39,298 nt of DNA from Planctomycetota bacterium (GCA_012960845.1 DUAN01000051.1:1-39298); one strand, 5' to 3'; positions 8,590 through 17,027 are shown, counted from the stretch's first letter. Translations and numbers: made by a program. The notes: a model not told the origin generated them from the sequence alone.

Positions 8590-9413
8590 GTAATAATACC
8601 AAGAACTTTGAAGTCCCCATCGATGAGCAACGAGTGGTCCGGGCATCGGTCGATGAACCGATGAATCCGACATCTCGATCGAAGGTCATCGTGTTCATTC
8701 CTGGATTCAAGGGTTTCAAGGACTGGGGTGGCTGGCCGTGGTTTTGTGGTGAGTTGGCGAAAGCCGGCCATCGAGTCCATCGGCTCAATCCATCGATGTG
8801 TGGGGTCGGCCCCAGTCTGGACTCTTTCGATGAACCCGAACGATTTGCCCGGCAGACTCTGGGGCACGATGTCGAGGATCTGGAAACGTTTCTGCTGCGT
8901 CCCGAGGTGGACTCGGACGAGGTGATCTTGCTCGGGCACTCTCGTGGAGGCATCGTTGCGGCTCTCACTGCAGCGGCCTCTTCTCAGGTCGCAGGCGTGA
9001 TCACCATGGGAACTCCGGATGCACTGCTTCGCCTCAGTGATGAGGAGATTGAAGAGTGGCAATCTCGAGGGAAACGAGAAATTGTCAATGCTCGAACTGG
9101 AGAGGTCCTGTACCAGCATCTGGCGGTACTGGAAGATTATCTGGATCAGGAAGATATTTATAATGCCCCGAAAGCACTGGCCAAAGCAGCGGTGCCGGTG
9201 CTGGCGATCCATGGTGAGGCAGATCCCTCGGTCGAGAGTTCCTGCGCGACCAGATTGCTGGAGGATGTCGATTCTGATCTCGCTCGCAAGGTCCTCATCG
9301 CAGGAGCGGGCCATACATTTGGGATGGTTCATCCCTTCAGCGATCCCAGCCCTCATGCCGAGCAGGTGCTCGAGGTGATCACCGACTGGCTGCAGGAAAA
9401 GTGGCCTCGATGA
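8586..9413 (+). CDS. Alpha/beta hydrolase
   Basis: A 275-aa cytosolic serine hydrolase of the alpha/beta fold. The nucleophile elbow is GHSRGG (around residue 119), the acid is probably the aspartate in HGEADPS, and the histidine lies in GAGHTFGMVHP; VIVFIPGFKGFKDWGG near residue 38 supplies the oxyanion-loop region. This layout resembles dienelactone-hydrolase or S33-peptidase-like esterases, but the substrate cannot be inferred. Its start overlaps the hisS stop and its stop overlaps the E1-alpha start (ATGA at both junctions), so translation of all three genes is probably coupled. A shadow frame on the minus strand (8583-9596) is not supported. Confidence 0.87.
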   Translation: MSNNTKNFEVPIDEQRVVRASVDEPMNPTSRSKVIVFIPGFKGFKDWGGWPWFCGELAKAGHRVHRLNPSMCGVGPSLDSFDEPERFARQTLGHDVEDLETFLLRPEVDSDEVILLGHSRGGIVAALTAAASSQVAGVITMGTPDALLRLSDEEIEEWQSRGKREIVNARTGEVLYQHLAVLEDYLDQEDIYNAPKALAKAAVPVLAIHGEADPSVESSCATRLLEDVDSDLARKVLIAGAGHTFGMVHPFSDPSPHAEQVLEVITDWLQEKWPR

Positions 9414-10504
9414 AAAGGTATCCGGCATACGACCCGGTCGAGTACCAGCAATGGCAAGCCGATCCTGCGGTGATGAAACAGTACCAGAGCAAGATCGAAG
9501 AGCCTCGAGTAGAGGCTTCAGTGGCGAGCCTTGGTGCCACGGGTCTGATCGACCTGTACAAGGGTCTGTTGAGAGCACGCCTCCATGACATCGCATTGAA
9601 GCGATGGGTTCGCACTGGAGTCATCACCAAGGCCTGGCTTGGCTGCGGTGAGGAAGCGGTGACCATCGGCGCATGTCATGCTCTCGGCCCGGATGATGTG
9701 GTCGGTCCCATGATCCGCAATGCCGCGGCCACTTTTGAGCGAGGGATCCCCATCGAGGAGTCTTTCCGCTCCTACCTGGCGACCGGGGATGGAATCACCC
9801 AGGGACGAGATCTTCACTTCGGGGATCTGGACCATGGAGTGGTCGCCCCGATCAGCCATGTCGGGGATCTGGTCCCTGTTTGTGCTGGTTTCGCCCTCGC
9901 CTTTCAGCTCAAGAAGGAGCCACGGGTGGCCCTGACCTGGGTCGGCGACGGATCGACTCGAACCGGTGCGGTTCACGAGGGGCTCTCGATGGCCTCGAGT
10001 CGCTCACTCCCCTTGATCGTGATCATCGAGGACAACGCAGTGGCGCTGGGCACCCGGCGAGATGATCGGTTGGCGAACTCCCTCGCCAGCATGGCTGCGA
10101 GTTACGATGCTGTAGGACTCGAGTGTGATGGCAACCATGTGCTGGATGTACATGCTGCGGTTTCCGAGGCACGAGAGATCTGTATCGACGGTAAAGGGCC
10201 GGTGATCATCTTGGCCCGTACCTTTCGATTTGGCGGCCACGCTACTCATGACGAGGCCGAGGCTCGTGATCTGTTCGAGCCACAGGAGTTCAAGGAGTGG
10301 GCCCTTCGAGATCCCATCGGCTGCTTCGAGGAGTGGTTGCTGGGCCAACGGGAGCGGCTCGGAAAGGATCCTGGACCTGCGCTACAGGAGTGGGAGCAAC
10401 AGGTCATCGACGAGGTGGAGAAGGCTGCGGAGTCTTCGCTGGAGAGTCGGAACAATTCGTTACCCGATGCCGATGCGATGCTGGGGGATGTGTTCGCAGG
10501 TTGA
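9410..10504 (+). CDS. Thiamine-pyrophosphate-dependent dehydrogenase, E1-alpha subunit (PdhA/BkdA/AcoA type)
   Basis: The 364-aa product belongs to the E1-alpha family of 2-oxoacid dehydrogenase complexes, which decarboxylate a 2-oxoacid with thiamine diphosphate. The TPP/Mg motif is visible as GDGSTRTGAVHEGLSMASSR...IIEDN around residues 184-212, preceded by PISHVGDLVPVCAGFALAFQ. The residues facing the cofactor differ from standard PdhA: the second element ends in EDN where NN is usual. No E1-beta, E2 or E3 gene is adjacent, which is unusual because alpha and beta genes are normally neighbours. The ATG at 9410 overlaps the upstream stop, giving a better start than GTG 9401. Pyruvate, branched-chain 2-oxoacid or acetoin cannot be distinguished here. 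Confidence 0.85.
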   Translation: MKRYPAYDPVEYQQWQADPAVMKQYQSKIEEPRVEASVASLGATGLIDLYKGLLRARLHDIALKRWVRTGVITKAWLGCGEEAVTIGACHALGPDDVVGPMIRNAAATFERGIPIEESFRSYLATGDGITQGRDLHFGDLDHGVVAPISHVGDLVPVCAGFALAFQLKKEPRVALTWVGDGSTRTGAVHEGLSMASSRSLPLIVIIEDNAVALGTRRDDRLANSLASMAASYDAVGLECDGNHVLDVHAAVSEAREICIDGKGPVIILARTFRFGGHATHDEAEARDLFEPQEFKEWALRDPIGCFEEWLLGQRERLGKDPGPALQEWEQQVIDEVEKAAESSLESRNNSLPDADAMLGDVFAG

Positions 10505-10511
10505 TCGGTGA

Positions 10512-10871
10512 TCAGTCGCTCGAGGAGGCCTGTTCAGCCGGATCCTCGATGCTGAAGGATGTCCCACAGCCACAGGCTCCACTGGCGTTGGGATTTTCGA
10601 AGACGAAACCGCGCCCCATCAGAGACTCCTTGAAATCGACGGTGGTGCCGTTGAGGAACATCCATGACTTGGGATCGACGATCACCCTCACGCCCTCCAC
10701 ATCGATGACTCGATCCTTCTCGGTCGGAGCCTCGACGATATCCATGCCGTAGGACATGCCGGCACAGCCACCCCCCTGGACATAGAGACGCAATCCACCC
10801 TCTGCCCCGGCGGATTTCTCCAGGGTCAAACGAGCAATCTCTTGTCCTGCGGCTTCCGTGACGTGAATCAT
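10512..10871 (-). CDS. erpA: A-type iron-sulfur cluster carrier (ErpA/IscA/HesB family)
   Basis: A 119-aa HesB/IscA-family protein that carries and inserts Fe-S clusters into apo-proteins. The three conserved cysteines are present: C36 in QGGGCAGMSYG, and C100 and C102 in SGACGCGTSF. The spacing and length fit ErpA/IscA. MIHVTEAAGQEIARL is the usual start, and on the minus strand AGGAGG lies ~8 bases before ATG 10871, so the longer frame to 10910 is rejected. The gene converges on the E1-alpha gene with only 7 bp between them. Assignment to ErpA rather than IscA or SufA is by general resemblance only. Confidence 0.9.
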   Translation of the reverse strand: MIHVTEAAGQEIARLTLEKSAGAEGGLRLYVQGGGCAGMSYGMDIVEAPTEKDRVIDVEGVRVIVDPKSWMFLNGTTVDFKESLMGRGFVFENPNASGACGCGTSFSIEDPAEQASSSD

Positions 10872-11015
10872 CTGTCGAATCCTCCTGGCGGGCGAATTTG
10901 GTGAGTGCATCGCTTTAACAGGTCCAATTTAACAGCAATTACTCGGAAACTCCAGCGATCGGGTGGCGTTTCCGCAGGAGGCTATCGGTGATACCTTTCG
11001 ATAGAAGGAGTTCGG

Positions 11016-12008
11016 TTGTCCATCACCTTGAAATCACTGGCCGCGGTGCCCACCTGGCTGACATTGCAGGTGGTCACCATCTTCATCGGTTGGCTTCCGA
11101 TTTCCCGTGCCAGAAGTCTGGGGCGATTCCTCGGGCGGTGCGGTTGGAGATGGCGACGAGCGGAGCGACGGCGCACCTGTGAGCAGTTGAGGCAACTGGA
11201 TCCGGTGCTGGGTCAGAAAACACGTCAGCGCATCGGAAAACGTTGCTTCGAGCAGATGGGAGAAACGATTCTCGAACTGGTCTCGCTCGCCGGAAAGGAC
11301 CTGGATCATCTCGGCAGTCCTCCTCGGCGAGGGGGCGTCGCCATCGAGGGGCTCGTAGAATTTCGCCGTCAGATTGCTGAACTGAGATGCGATGGTAGGG
11401 GAGTGATTCTCATCTCAGCCCACATCGGCAGCTGGGAACTCGCCGGTTCGATCGTCGGCAGGGAGTTTCCCAAAGACAGCCTGTTTCTGGCACGTCGATA
11501 TCTGGATGCGGTCGAACAGAACTGGGTCAACGGTATACGCTATCGGCTTGGTGATCGTCTGGTCTTTCAGGATGAGTCACTGCTACGATCGCTCCGATTG
11601 CTCCACGGAGGTGGAATCCTCGCGATGCTGACCGACCTCGATATCAAGAGGATGAAGGGGATCCACATCCCCTTCCTGGGCAAGGACGCCCATACCACCA
11701 CCGCCCCCGCACGATTGGCTCTCAAATCAGCAGCGAGGTTGCTGCCCTTCTTCATCATCCGGGATCGCCACGGTTATCATATCGAGATCGATCGGCAGAT
11801 CGATCCCTCTGTCCTGACCGGATCGGAGGAGGAGAAGATTCGAGATGTCACCATCGAGATGAATGGGGCCATCGAGCGAGCGATCCGCCGTCATCCATCG
11901 CAGTGGCCCTGGATGCACTCCCGCTGGCACTCGACCCCGGAGATCGTTGAACGACGATCAAGAGTGAGTGCTCGCCGCTCGCTTGAGGGAGAGGCCGAGG
12001 AGGCATAA
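11016..12008 (+). CDS. lpxL: Lipid A biosynthesis lauroyl/myristoyl acyltransferase (LpxL/HtrB family)
   Basis: A 330-aa inner-membrane enzyme of the lysophospholipid acyltransferase superfamily, expected to add a secondary acyl chain to lipid A. The N-terminus has a hydrophobic helix (PTWLTLQVVTIFIGWLPIS). The catalytic HxxxxE motif is HIGSWE with H136 and E141 (usually H..NWE). FLARRYLDAVEQNW, GGILAMLTDLDIKRMKGIHIPFLG and PSQWPWMHSRW match conserved blocks of the family. The likely start is TTG 11016: AAGGAG sits at the right distance and no ATG fits. It opens a region rich in outer-membrane lipid genes. Which acyl chain and position are used cannot be told. Confidence 0.88.
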   Translation: MSITLKSLAAVPTWLTLQVVTIFIGWLPISRARSLGRFLGRCGWRWRRAERRRTCEQLRQLDPVLGQKTRQRIGKRCFEQMGETILELVSLAGKDLDHLGSPPRRGGVAIEGLVEFRRQIAELRCDGRGVILISAHIGSWELAGSIVGREFPKDSLFLARRYLDAVEQNWVNGIRYRLGDRLVFQDESLLRSLRLLHGGGILAMLTDLDIKRMKGIHIPFLGKDAHTTTAPARLALKSAARLLPFFIIRDRHGYHIEIDRQIDPSVLTGSEEEKIRDVTIEMNGAIERAIRRHPSQWPWMHSRWHSTPEIVERRSRVSARRSLEGEAEEA

Positions 12009-12108
12009 GATGCGTGCTGACTCGATCGGAAATCCGGCTCTCGGATAGTGATTACGACCAGAGTGATCTTGACCCATCGTGCGCCACCAGTACGGAAGGA
12101 AACTGCGG

Positions 12109-12990
12109 ATGAAAATTCTCTCGATCTTCTCGACTCTGACCTTGTCATTGTTGCTGGGGGCGATGCTGATCACCACATCGTTTCTGTCGGGGCAAGACGC
12201 TCCTGAACTTTCGTGGAAGAAGGGCGATGGGGCAGAGGTTTTTGAGCAAGGAAAGACCGCCTACGCAGCGCAACAGTTCAAGGAGGCGTATGGCTTCTTC
12301 AAGGACGCACGCAAGCAAGCCAAGAATCGAGAGACTCGCACTCATGTCGAACTGTGGCTCGCCTCGACCGAAGGTGCCAACGAACTGATGGCTCTCAAGA
12401 GACAGGCCGCCGATGGAAAAGAGAATGCTGCCTATCGTTTGGCAGTGAAAAACTATTCAAAGTTTTCCAAGACGCTGATCGGAGAGGAATACAAGAAGTT
12501 CCTCACCGATCTGCAGAGGAAATTGTTTCACGTGCTGGAAGATTTCGAGCGCGTCTCTCGTCGATACTCGGAAAAGTACGGCAAGAAATTTATCGACGAA
12601 GCCGAGTGGGTACAGGAGGGCAAGAGAGCCTTGAAGTGGGATGTCGCATCGGGAAAGACCGAGTTGAAAATCAAGGGAGTTCCTGGTGGTCTGTCCGCCT
12701 ACAAGTCGATCGCGTTCTACCTGGACATGCCCAGGGGAGGGTCACCCTACCAGTTGGTGTTCGTCGTCCCGGGGAAATCGGAGGCGGGGGTGAGCCAGGT
12801 AAAGGTGGTCAGCAACGCCTACATCGCCCAGATGAAATCGCACAAGGGCCTCAAGCGGATCGAAGTTCCGCTGCGGAATTTCAAGGGGCAGGGAGATGTG
12901 TCGTGGGATCGGGTCAAGGATTTCAGGATTCAGTTTCTCGGTGCAAAAAAGTTCACTGCCTATGTCGACTTCATTGCGCTGCTAAAGTGA
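12109..12990 (+). CDS. Secreted or lipid-facing hypothetical protein with TPR-like and CBM-like parts
   Basis: The 293-aa product begins with a signal peptide or membrane anchor (MKILSIFSTLTLSLLLGAMLITTSFLSG). Residues ~38-75 form a helical repeat like a tetratricopeptide (AYAAQQFKEAYGFFKDARKQ). The C-terminal half, from about residue 178 (ALKWDVASGKTELKIKG), is a beta-rich stretch that resembles carbohydrate-binding or CIA30-like jelly rolls, with aromatic residues near the end (FTAYVDFIALL). No catalytic motif is seen. ATG 12109 follows GGAAGGAAA, a usable ribosome-binding site. It lies 100 bp after the LpxL-like gene in the same direction and its end overlaps the DUF374 gene on the other strand by 20 bp. 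Its function is unknown. Confidence 0.75.
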   Translation: MKILSIFSTLTLSLLLGAMLITTSFLSGQDAPELSWKKGDGAEVFEQGKTAYAAQQFKEAYGFFKDARKQAKNRETRTHVELWLASTEGANELMALKRQAADGKENAAYRLAVKNYSKFSKTLIGEEYKKFLTDLQRKLFHVLEDFERVSRRYSEKYGKKFIDEAEWVQEGKRALKWDVASGKTELKIKGVPGGLSAYKSIAFYLDMPRGGSPYQLVFVVPGKSEAGVSQVKVVSNAYIAQMKSHKGLKRIEVPLRNFKGQGDVSWDRVKDFRIQFLGAKKFTAYVDFIALLK

Positions 12991-13723
12991 GCCCTGAAGT
13001 TCCCAGAGGTGAGGTTCCCGAGCCCTCGCGCCAGCAACGATCGAGGTCATCGGTGGCCTGATCGGTCGCCTCGTCGAGTGCACCCTGAAAACGCAAAGCC
13101 GCATCGCGGTCTCCACTTCGCTCGGTGGCGGGGTAGACCGGTGCTCCCACAACGATCACCGCTTTGCCCCAAGGTGCGGGCAGGATCATCCGATCCCAGG
13201 TGGATAGACGCATCGATCGATCGACGGCGAATCCGAGCGGGATCATCGGGATCCCGGTTCTTCTCGCCAGTGCTGCGGCACCTTCTTTTGCCTCTCTGGG
13301 AGGGCCCTTGGGACCGTCGACAGCGAACACCGGGGAGTTCCCCTCGTGTACCAGCTGTTGCAGATCTTGAAAGCCACGCAGTCCTCCACGAGAACTGGAA
13401 CCGAGGGCCAGCGCCACATCGAGATAGTACAGAGCCGAGCCGAGTCGGGCACCATCGTGGTGCTGACTGGTGATGGCGGCAAATCCATTGGAGCGCAGGG
13501 TGTAACTGAGGGGCAGTACCCACTCGTGCCAGAAACCGACCACCAGGTTGCCATGCTTGCGCAGGGCGTCGATGGCGTGGTGACCTCCCGACCAGCGTAG
13601 ATCGAGGGAGTCAAACAGTGCCGGTAGGAGCACCGAAAGTGCCCGGCCTGCGAGGGGATAGGGTGGCTCGGCGGAGGAGTCCTTCATGGCTTCAGCATGA
13701 GGGAGCAGGGGGGGGCTGGTCAA
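12971..13723 (-). CDS. DUF374 lysophospholipid acyltransferase-superfamily protein
   Basis: A 250-aa member of the DUF374 branch of the PlsC/LpxL acyltransferase superfamily. Conserved points are GFWHEWVLPLSY (the H/E catalytic region, analogous to HxxxxD/E), ITSQHHDGARLGSALYYL, the GSSSRGG loop, FAVDGPKGPPREAKEGAAALAR, and the IPMIPLGFAVDRSMRLSTWDRM block. In other Gram-negatives this family is linked to LPS and Kdo-lipid A regions. The start is taken as TTG 13723, which overlaps the upstream gene's stop (TTGA) and is preceded by GAGGAGG; ATG 13687 lacks a ribosome-binding site. It forms an overlapping minus-strand pair with the GT9 gene, suggesting both act on the outer-membrane glycolipid. 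Confidence 0.87.
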   Translation of the reverse strand: MTSPPLLPHAEAMKDSSAEPPYPLAGRALSVLLPALFDSLDLRWSGGHHAIDALRKHGNLVVGFWHEWVLPLSYTLRSNGFAAITSQHHDGARLGSALYYLDVALALGSSSRGGLRGFQDLQQLVHEGNSPVFAVDGPKGPPREAKEGAAALARRTGIPMIPLGFAVDRSMRLSTWDRMILPAPWGKAVIVVGAPVYPATERSGDRDAALRFQGALDEATDQATDDLDRCWREGSGTSPLGTSGLTLAAQ

Positions 13724-14814
13724 TGAGACGCTACCTCCTCATCGCTCCGATCCAGCAGTTCCAGTAACGCCTGTTCGACCGCGGTCACCGGGATCGCTGA
13801 CATGCAGAAGGAGTGATCGCAATCGCGCAGTTGGCAAGGAGAGCAGGGGATGGCACTGCGCAGGACGCGAGTCCAGGGCTGTCGTGGGGCGTAGATGCTG
13901 GGGTCCTTGGGACCGTACAGACCGATGGAAGGGATGCGGCGAATCGCGGCGAGGTGGAGGATTCCGGTGTCTGCTGCGACCACACCCTGGCAGCGTCCGA
14001 TCAGTGCCGCCATCGCAGTCAGATCTCTGGTCTCGGGAGCGGCGTGTACGCAGGCTCCCGCTCCCGCGACGATGGCGTCTCTCCCTGTCCGATCTGCTTC
14101 GCCGCCGGAGATCCAGATGCGGTGACCGCGGTGAGCCAGGGATCGCGCCAGTTCCATCCAGCGCGCTGTTGGCCACTCCTTGAAACGGCCGAAGGCGCTG
14201 ACGAAGGGATGCAGCAGGATCGGAGCCTCGCCATCTTCCAGTGTCTCGATGAGAGTCTCGTCGAGAGCATCGTCGACCTCCCCGATCTGACCCGACGGCG
14301 TCGCTCCATCCCAGCCGAGAGCCCTCACCACCGAGAGGGCGCGGTCGCTTCGATGGACTCGCCCGGCAGCTTCGGGCGGGTGATACCCTCGCCACCAGCG
14401 TGGCAATTCACCACCGTCCTGCGGATGAATTCCGATGACGCGATCGGCTCGAGCCAGCAACCGAACCAGTGCCGATCGAAAATTGGACTGCCAGTCGATC
14501 AGCAGGTCGTAGTGTTGCTCACGCAACTCCCGGGTGAATCGGGCGAACATCGGCCAGGCATGGGCACGCTGATCTGGCTGCTTCCAGCTCCTTTTTAATT
14601 CGCTCCTGGGCAGGCTCAAGACCCTGTTCAGTGACGGATGGCCCAGTAGCAGGCCGCTCGACAGGGACTCGGTCACGGCGTCGATCCGGGCTTCAGGAAA
14701 TTGCTCGGAGAGTGCCTCCAGGGCGGGCAGAACCTGAATCAGATCACCGACGGCGGACAGCCGCACGATGAGGATCGAGCGTGGGAACAGGGGTTCGCTG
14801 GGCAGTGGTCTCAC
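13720..14814 (-). CDS. Glycosyltransferase family 9 (heptosyltransferase, WaaC-like)
   Basis: A 364-aa GT9 enzyme, expected to transfer heptose (or a similar sugar) from an ADP-sugar to the LPS inner core at the cytoplasmic face of the inner membrane. Typical elements are ILIVRLSAVGDLIQVLPALEAL at the N-terminus, YDLLIDWQSNFRSALVRLL, ILLHPFVSAFGRFKEWP in the nucleotide-binding half, and VVAADTGILHLAAIRRIPSIGLYGP near the C-terminus. The call to WaaC rather than another GT9 member is tentative. The start is GTG 14814. It overlaps the DUF374 gene downstream and diverges from the FGGY-like gene. A second GT9 gene (23513-24577) and hldE lie nearby, so precursor and transferases are encoded in one region. 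Confidence 0.87.
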   Translation of the reverse strand: MRPLPSEPLFPRSILIVRLSAVGDLIQVLPALEALSEQFPEARIDAVTESLSSGLLLGHPSLNRVLSLPRSELKRSWKQPDQRAHAWPMFARFTRELREQHYDLLIDWQSNFRSALVRLLARADRVIGIHPQDGGELPRWWRGYHPPEAAGRVHRSDRALSVVRALGWDGATPSGQIGEVDDALDETLIETLEDGEAPILLHPFVSAFGRFKEWPTARWMELARSLAHRGHRIWISGGEADRTGRDAIVAGAGACVHAAPETRDLTAMAALIGRCQGVVAADTGILHLAAIRRIPSIGLYGPKDPSIYAPRQPWTRVLRSAIPCSPCQLRDCDHSFCMSAIPVTAVEQALLELLDRSDEEVASH

Positions 14815-14820
14815 GTGGGG

Positions 14821-14826
14821 TAGAAT
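14821..14826 (+). promoter_or_regulatory. Putative -10 box for the FGGY-like/ARH-like operon
   Basis: TAGAAT (five of six to TATAAT) lies 69 bp before the ATG at 14896, in the short divergent gap. No convincing -35 box is seen. Confidence 0.3.
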
Positions 14827-14895
14827 GATCTCCCCGGGGCTTCGAGGGAAGCCCTGTTCGCAGCTCGAGGGGGGATTCCCCTGGAAGTGAGCCCG

Positions 14896-16011
14896 ATGAG
14901 CGTTCTTCTCGGAATTGAATTACAGGGATCGACCGTCTCCTTGCTGGCGGTGGATCGCAAAGGCACTGTCCTGGCACAGGTACAAGAGCCGGTCAGTGTT
15001 CCTTTTCAGCAGTGGTGGGGGATTCATCCCGATGAGCGGGTGAGATCGGTCAGGGCACTGCTGCAACACGCTTTGCAGGAGGGGCTGATCCGCCCGGCGG
15101 CGGTGGCGGCCATCGGCATCTCCTGTGAGTCTTCGCTGGTGCTGGTCGATGCGGAGATGGAGCCGATTCCGCCGCGCGCTCTCAACTGGCAAGAACTGGA
15201 TCCCGTCGCAACGCTTCCTCGGCAGGTCCTCCGCTCGACCCTGGCCAGTTATCCGAGCATCTTACGCGGCCTCCATTGCGTCTTTGATCTGCAGGACTGG
15301 CTGCGCTACCGCTGGACCGGAGCAGTGGCCACCACCACCGCCTTCGCCTGGAATAGCGGACTGTCCAGTTCGCGTAGTCCAGGCCAGCGCTGGGATGCAG
15401 AAGAACTGCAGCAACTGGGACTCGAGTCGGGACAGGTTCCTCCGCTGATGCCTGGACCCCATAAAATCGGAACCCTTGCCGAAGAATTGGTACGAGAGAC
15501 GGGATTGCCGAGAGGCACCTGGTTTTGTGGGGGTTCCACACCACAAGCCGCACGGCTTTGGCTCGCTGCAGAACCTCGCCCGGGCCAGGGAATCGTCCTG
15601 CTTGAGCCCGATGGGGCGACCTTGTGGCGAGTCGGAGGAGAACCGAAATCAACAGACTCGATCGAAGATGTGATTCCGTCTCCCTACGGTGATCACTGGT
15701 ATCATCGAGAAGCGGTGGAGGTTGCGGATCCCCGTCGAGGAGACACCCCGATCGCCGATGTGGTCCATGATGCTACTTCCATCGATCCCGAGCAGTCGTG
15801 GAGTGTGGATCGGCAATCGATGGTGGTCTCCGCCGATTTTGGTGCCCCGTCGAGAGCACCGGCACTGCTGGCAGGAGTCGGACTCGGCTGGTATCGCGAC
15901 CTGAGGCCGCTGTGGCGCAAGCGTTGTCGATGCGGATCTCTTCAGCAATGGATCGATCAATCGATTCACGATGAGGGATCCCCAGATGTGGAGACGAGAG
16001 AGCAGACGTGA
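14896..16011 (+). CDS. FGGY carbohydrate-kinase-like protein, C-terminal domain missing, probably inactive
   Basis: The 371-aa product resembles the N-terminal domain of xylulokinase-type FGGY kinases: VLLGIELQGSTVSLLAVD aligns with the phosphate-binding GxDxGTxS block, VAAIGISCESSLVLVDAEM with the IGxSGQMHG segment, and PRALNWQELDP with the WxDxR segment. Family members are about 450-550 aa with two actin-like domains; here the sequence ends soon after the first. The catalytic aspartate normally in GGxDxxxxAxG is absent: the corresponding stretch reads CGGSTPQAARLWLAA. I therefore infer a pseudoenzyme or sugar/ligand-binding protein rather than a kinase. ATG 14896 is chosen over GTG 14887. 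The stop overlaps the ARH-like gene (GTGA), so the two proteins are probably made together. Confidence 0.7.
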   Translation: MSVLLGIELQGSTVSLLAVDRKGTVLAQVQEPVSVPFQQWWGIHPDERVRSVRALLQHALQEGLIRPAAVAAIGISCESSLVLVDAEMEPIPPRALNWQELDPVATLPRQVLRSTLASYPSILRGLHCVFDLQDWLRYRWTGAVATTTAFAWNSGLSSSRSPGQRWDAEELQQLGLESGQVPPLMPGPHKIGTLAEELVRETGLPRGTWFCGGSTPQAARLWLAAEPRPGQGIVLLEPDGATLWRVGGEPKSTDSIEDVIPSPYGDHWYHREAVEVADPRRGDTPIADVVHDATSIDPEQSWSVDRQSMVVSADFGAPSRAPALLAGVGLGWYRDLRPLWRKRCRCGSLQQWIDQSIHDEGSPDVETREQT

Positions 16012-17027
16012 AGAGCAGCACGACCCTCAAGGACCAGCTTCCAGCCCGCTTTCGTGGAACCATGCTCGGTGCCGCCATCGGCAGCGCCCTTGGCTTTCCC
16101 CATTCTGGGTCATCCCGAACCTTCATGAGGGCTCTCGGATCCGAGGTGATCGAGGGCTATGTCCGACATCGTAACGGCTACTTCCCGGTGGGGCAGCATG
16201 GTGCCGGGGTCCAGTTGATGACACTCGCTGCGCAAGCGATGGCCACTGTCGGTTCGGTGCAACCGCAGTCGATCGTCGATCACTGGATTCCGTTGTGGCG
16301 AGAAAATCGCATCATCGAGCGTCTCCCCGATGTCGATGTGGCGATGTCTCGCTGGCTTCGTCGCGGTCCGGATGCCCGGGGCTGTGCCTGCGGACCGGGT
16401 GAGGTGGGCAGTGGATCGCTGATCTCTAGCGTATTGATCGGGCTGTGGGATCACGATGATCCCACTTCGCTGGTCGAGGACTGCGAACGCTTGATCGGTG
16501 TGACTCATGAGGACCAGGAGGTTCGAGCGGTCAGCTCGGCGCTGGCCAGCGTCATCAGTCATAATCTCACCCACAAGGATGTAGTGCTGGGAGATGTGAT
16601 CGATGGAGCCACTGCCGCTGCGGCTCGTATCGACATGGCAGTGGCGGATCGAATCCAGGAGATTCCGATGTTGCTCGCCTCCTCCGAACTGGTGGCCTTT
16701 GATCAACTGGCCAGTTCTCCCGACGAGATTTCAAATGCCGATCACTCTGGAATCGAAAACCGAGCTCTACCGATCTTCCTGGTCGCTCTTCACAGCTGGT
16801 TGAGAAACCCAGCGGAACCGATGCAGGTGATCGGCTCCTGTCTCTCGGCAGGAGGAGCGGTGGAGATGACCGCAGCGGTGGGTGGGGCGCTGGCAGGCTC
16901 CTGCATCGGCGAACATCGCTTTCCTGCAGTGCTCAAGGAGGGACTGCTGGAGGGGGAAGAGATCTCTGCTGCAGCTGACCTTCTCTACCAGAGCCAGGTC
17001 CAGCAACGCAGGCGCAGGAAACTCTAG
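16008..17027 (+). CDS. ADP-ribosylglycohydrolase-fold protein lacking the metal-binding residues
   Basis: The 339-aa product has the overall layout of the ARH/DraG family: RFRGTMLGAAIGSALGFP at the start matches the R..G.LLGxAxGDALG opening, GPGEVGSGSLISSVLIGLW matches the central G.GS.mR..plGl block, and GGAVEMTAAVGGALAGSCIG matches GGDTDT.AA..GA.aGa..G near the end. However, the acidic residues that bind the two magnesium ions in active members are replaced: the early GD is GS, the TDDT motif is represented by HGAG, and GGDTDT is GGAVEM. It is probably a non-catalytic ARH-fold protein. The start is GTG 16008, overlapping the FGGY-like gene. The partner also seems catalytically dead. Confidence 0.75.
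   Translation: MKSSTTLKDQLPARFRGTMLGAAIGSALGFPHSGSSRTFMRALGSEVIEGYVRHRNGYFPVGQHGAGVQLMTLAAQAMATVGSVQPQSIVDHWIPLWRENRIIERLPDVDVAMSRWLRRGPDARGCACGPGEVGSGSLISSVLIGLWDHDDPTSLVEDCERLIGVTHEDQEVRAVSSALASVISHNLTHKDVVLGDVIDGATAAAARIDMAVADRIQEIPMLLASSELVAFDQLASSPDEISNADHSGIENRALPIFLVALHSWLRNPAEPMQVIGSCLSAGGAVEMTAAVGGALAGSCIGEHRFPAVLKEGLLEGEEISAAADLLYQSQVQQRRRRKL

Noticed and set aside
7402-8673. 423-aa minus-strand frame opposite hisS
   Set aside because: Composition is histidine/arginine/glutamine-rich without any motif and mirrors the hisS codons; it is a shadow frame.
14896-17027. Idea that the ARH-like gene marks an ADP-ribosylation toxin/antitoxin or defence module
   Set aside because: No ADP-ribosyltransferase or other effector gene is adjacent and the ARH metal ligands are missing.
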